Origin: Desulfobaculum xiamenense | Lineage (GTDB): Bacteria > Desulfobacterota > Desulfovibrionia > Desulfovibrionales > Desulfovibrionaceae | Length of the DNA: 64,000 nucleotides | Assembly: GCF_011927665.1 (NCBI RefSeq) | Contig: NZ_JAATJA010000002.1 | Location: 186,001-250,000 of the forward strand | Direction: 5' to 3' | Shown here: positions 63,998 to 64,000 of the stretch, in pieces | Position numbering within the stretch: the stretch's first letter is position 1 | Layout of the letters: each line of letters starts with the position of its first letter | Position numbers and translations under genes: made by a program | Notes under the pieces: generated by a model | The model's database searches: none | Seen by the model: only the letters and a program-made list of their open reading frames with translations | Told to the model about the DNA's origin: nothing

Positions 63998-64000
63998 GAT

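Overview
The window is a GC-rich bacterial chromosome segment, best explained as a sulfate-reducing Desulfovibrionaceae-type Desulfobacterota. The clues are a tungsten aldehyde:ferredoxin oxidoreductase beside two moeA genes (one fused to a binding-protein-like domain), a Re-type citrate synthase relative in place of a normal citrate synthase, the futalosine-style amidohydrolase/pyrBC neighbourhood, and the fliJ-motE-truA order. This is inference from gene content; no rRNA is present. There is no prophage, insertion sequence or CRISPR array.

Layout. 1-5746: a two-subunit Na+/solute symporter (cut by the left edge), cvpA, mazG, an Elp3-like radical SAM gene, ihfA and rlpA. 5987-13352: a mostly rightward biosynthetic stretch with an amidohydrolase, pyrB-pyrC, an HD protein with a worn-out nucleotidyltransferase head, rlmN and hisI-hisG. 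13539-21162: leftward glnA, a PflA-like radical SAM gene, then a transcription unit of Re-citrate synthase (fused to a sensor-like domain), K+ channel and cyclic-nucleotide-binding protein, plus two uncharacterised genes. 21470-23737: topB.

23995-32994: leftward vitamin block. A cobalamin riboswitch precedes btuB, cbiZ, btuF, btuC and btuD (corrinoid capture, uptake and cobinamide salvage); cobL, a Cdd1-like gene, bioB and bioY follow. 33062-40272: a sensory operon of two hybrid histidine kinases flanking one periplasmic binding protein. 40630-45459: an RND efflux pair with a MarR regulator. 45702-47087: a TrmO-like gene and two copies of a tRNA-Gln/tRNA-Glu unit. 47160-52234: a Rho_N-like/DciA-like pair leftward and fliJ, motE, truA and a FliD-like gene rightward. 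53172-59502: a tungsten/molybdenum cofactor cluster (moaD-like, thiF-like, moeA-PBP, moeA, an unknown gene) divergent from the aldehyde oxidoreductase. 59876-63997: cobS, a SAM hydrolase, a YitT membrane protein and ahcY.

How parts fit together: BtuBFCD and CbiZ bring in and remodel corrinoids, while CobL (ring synthesis) and CobS (nucleotide loop closure) supply the same coenzyme. The MoaD/ThiF/MoeA set supplies the pterin cofactor that the adjacent oxidoreductase needs. AhcY and the SAM hydrolase both act on S-adenosyl compounds. Three copies of an intergenic repeat sit at 2941, 23780 and 59646, each between convergent genes. The most unusual signals are a perfect intrinsic-terminator structure inside pyrB, the Cache-like domain fused to citrate synthase, a kinase with an HPt-like region lacking its histidine, the layered expression platform of the B12 riboswitch, and an uncharacterised beta-grasp-like gene in the tungsten cluster.
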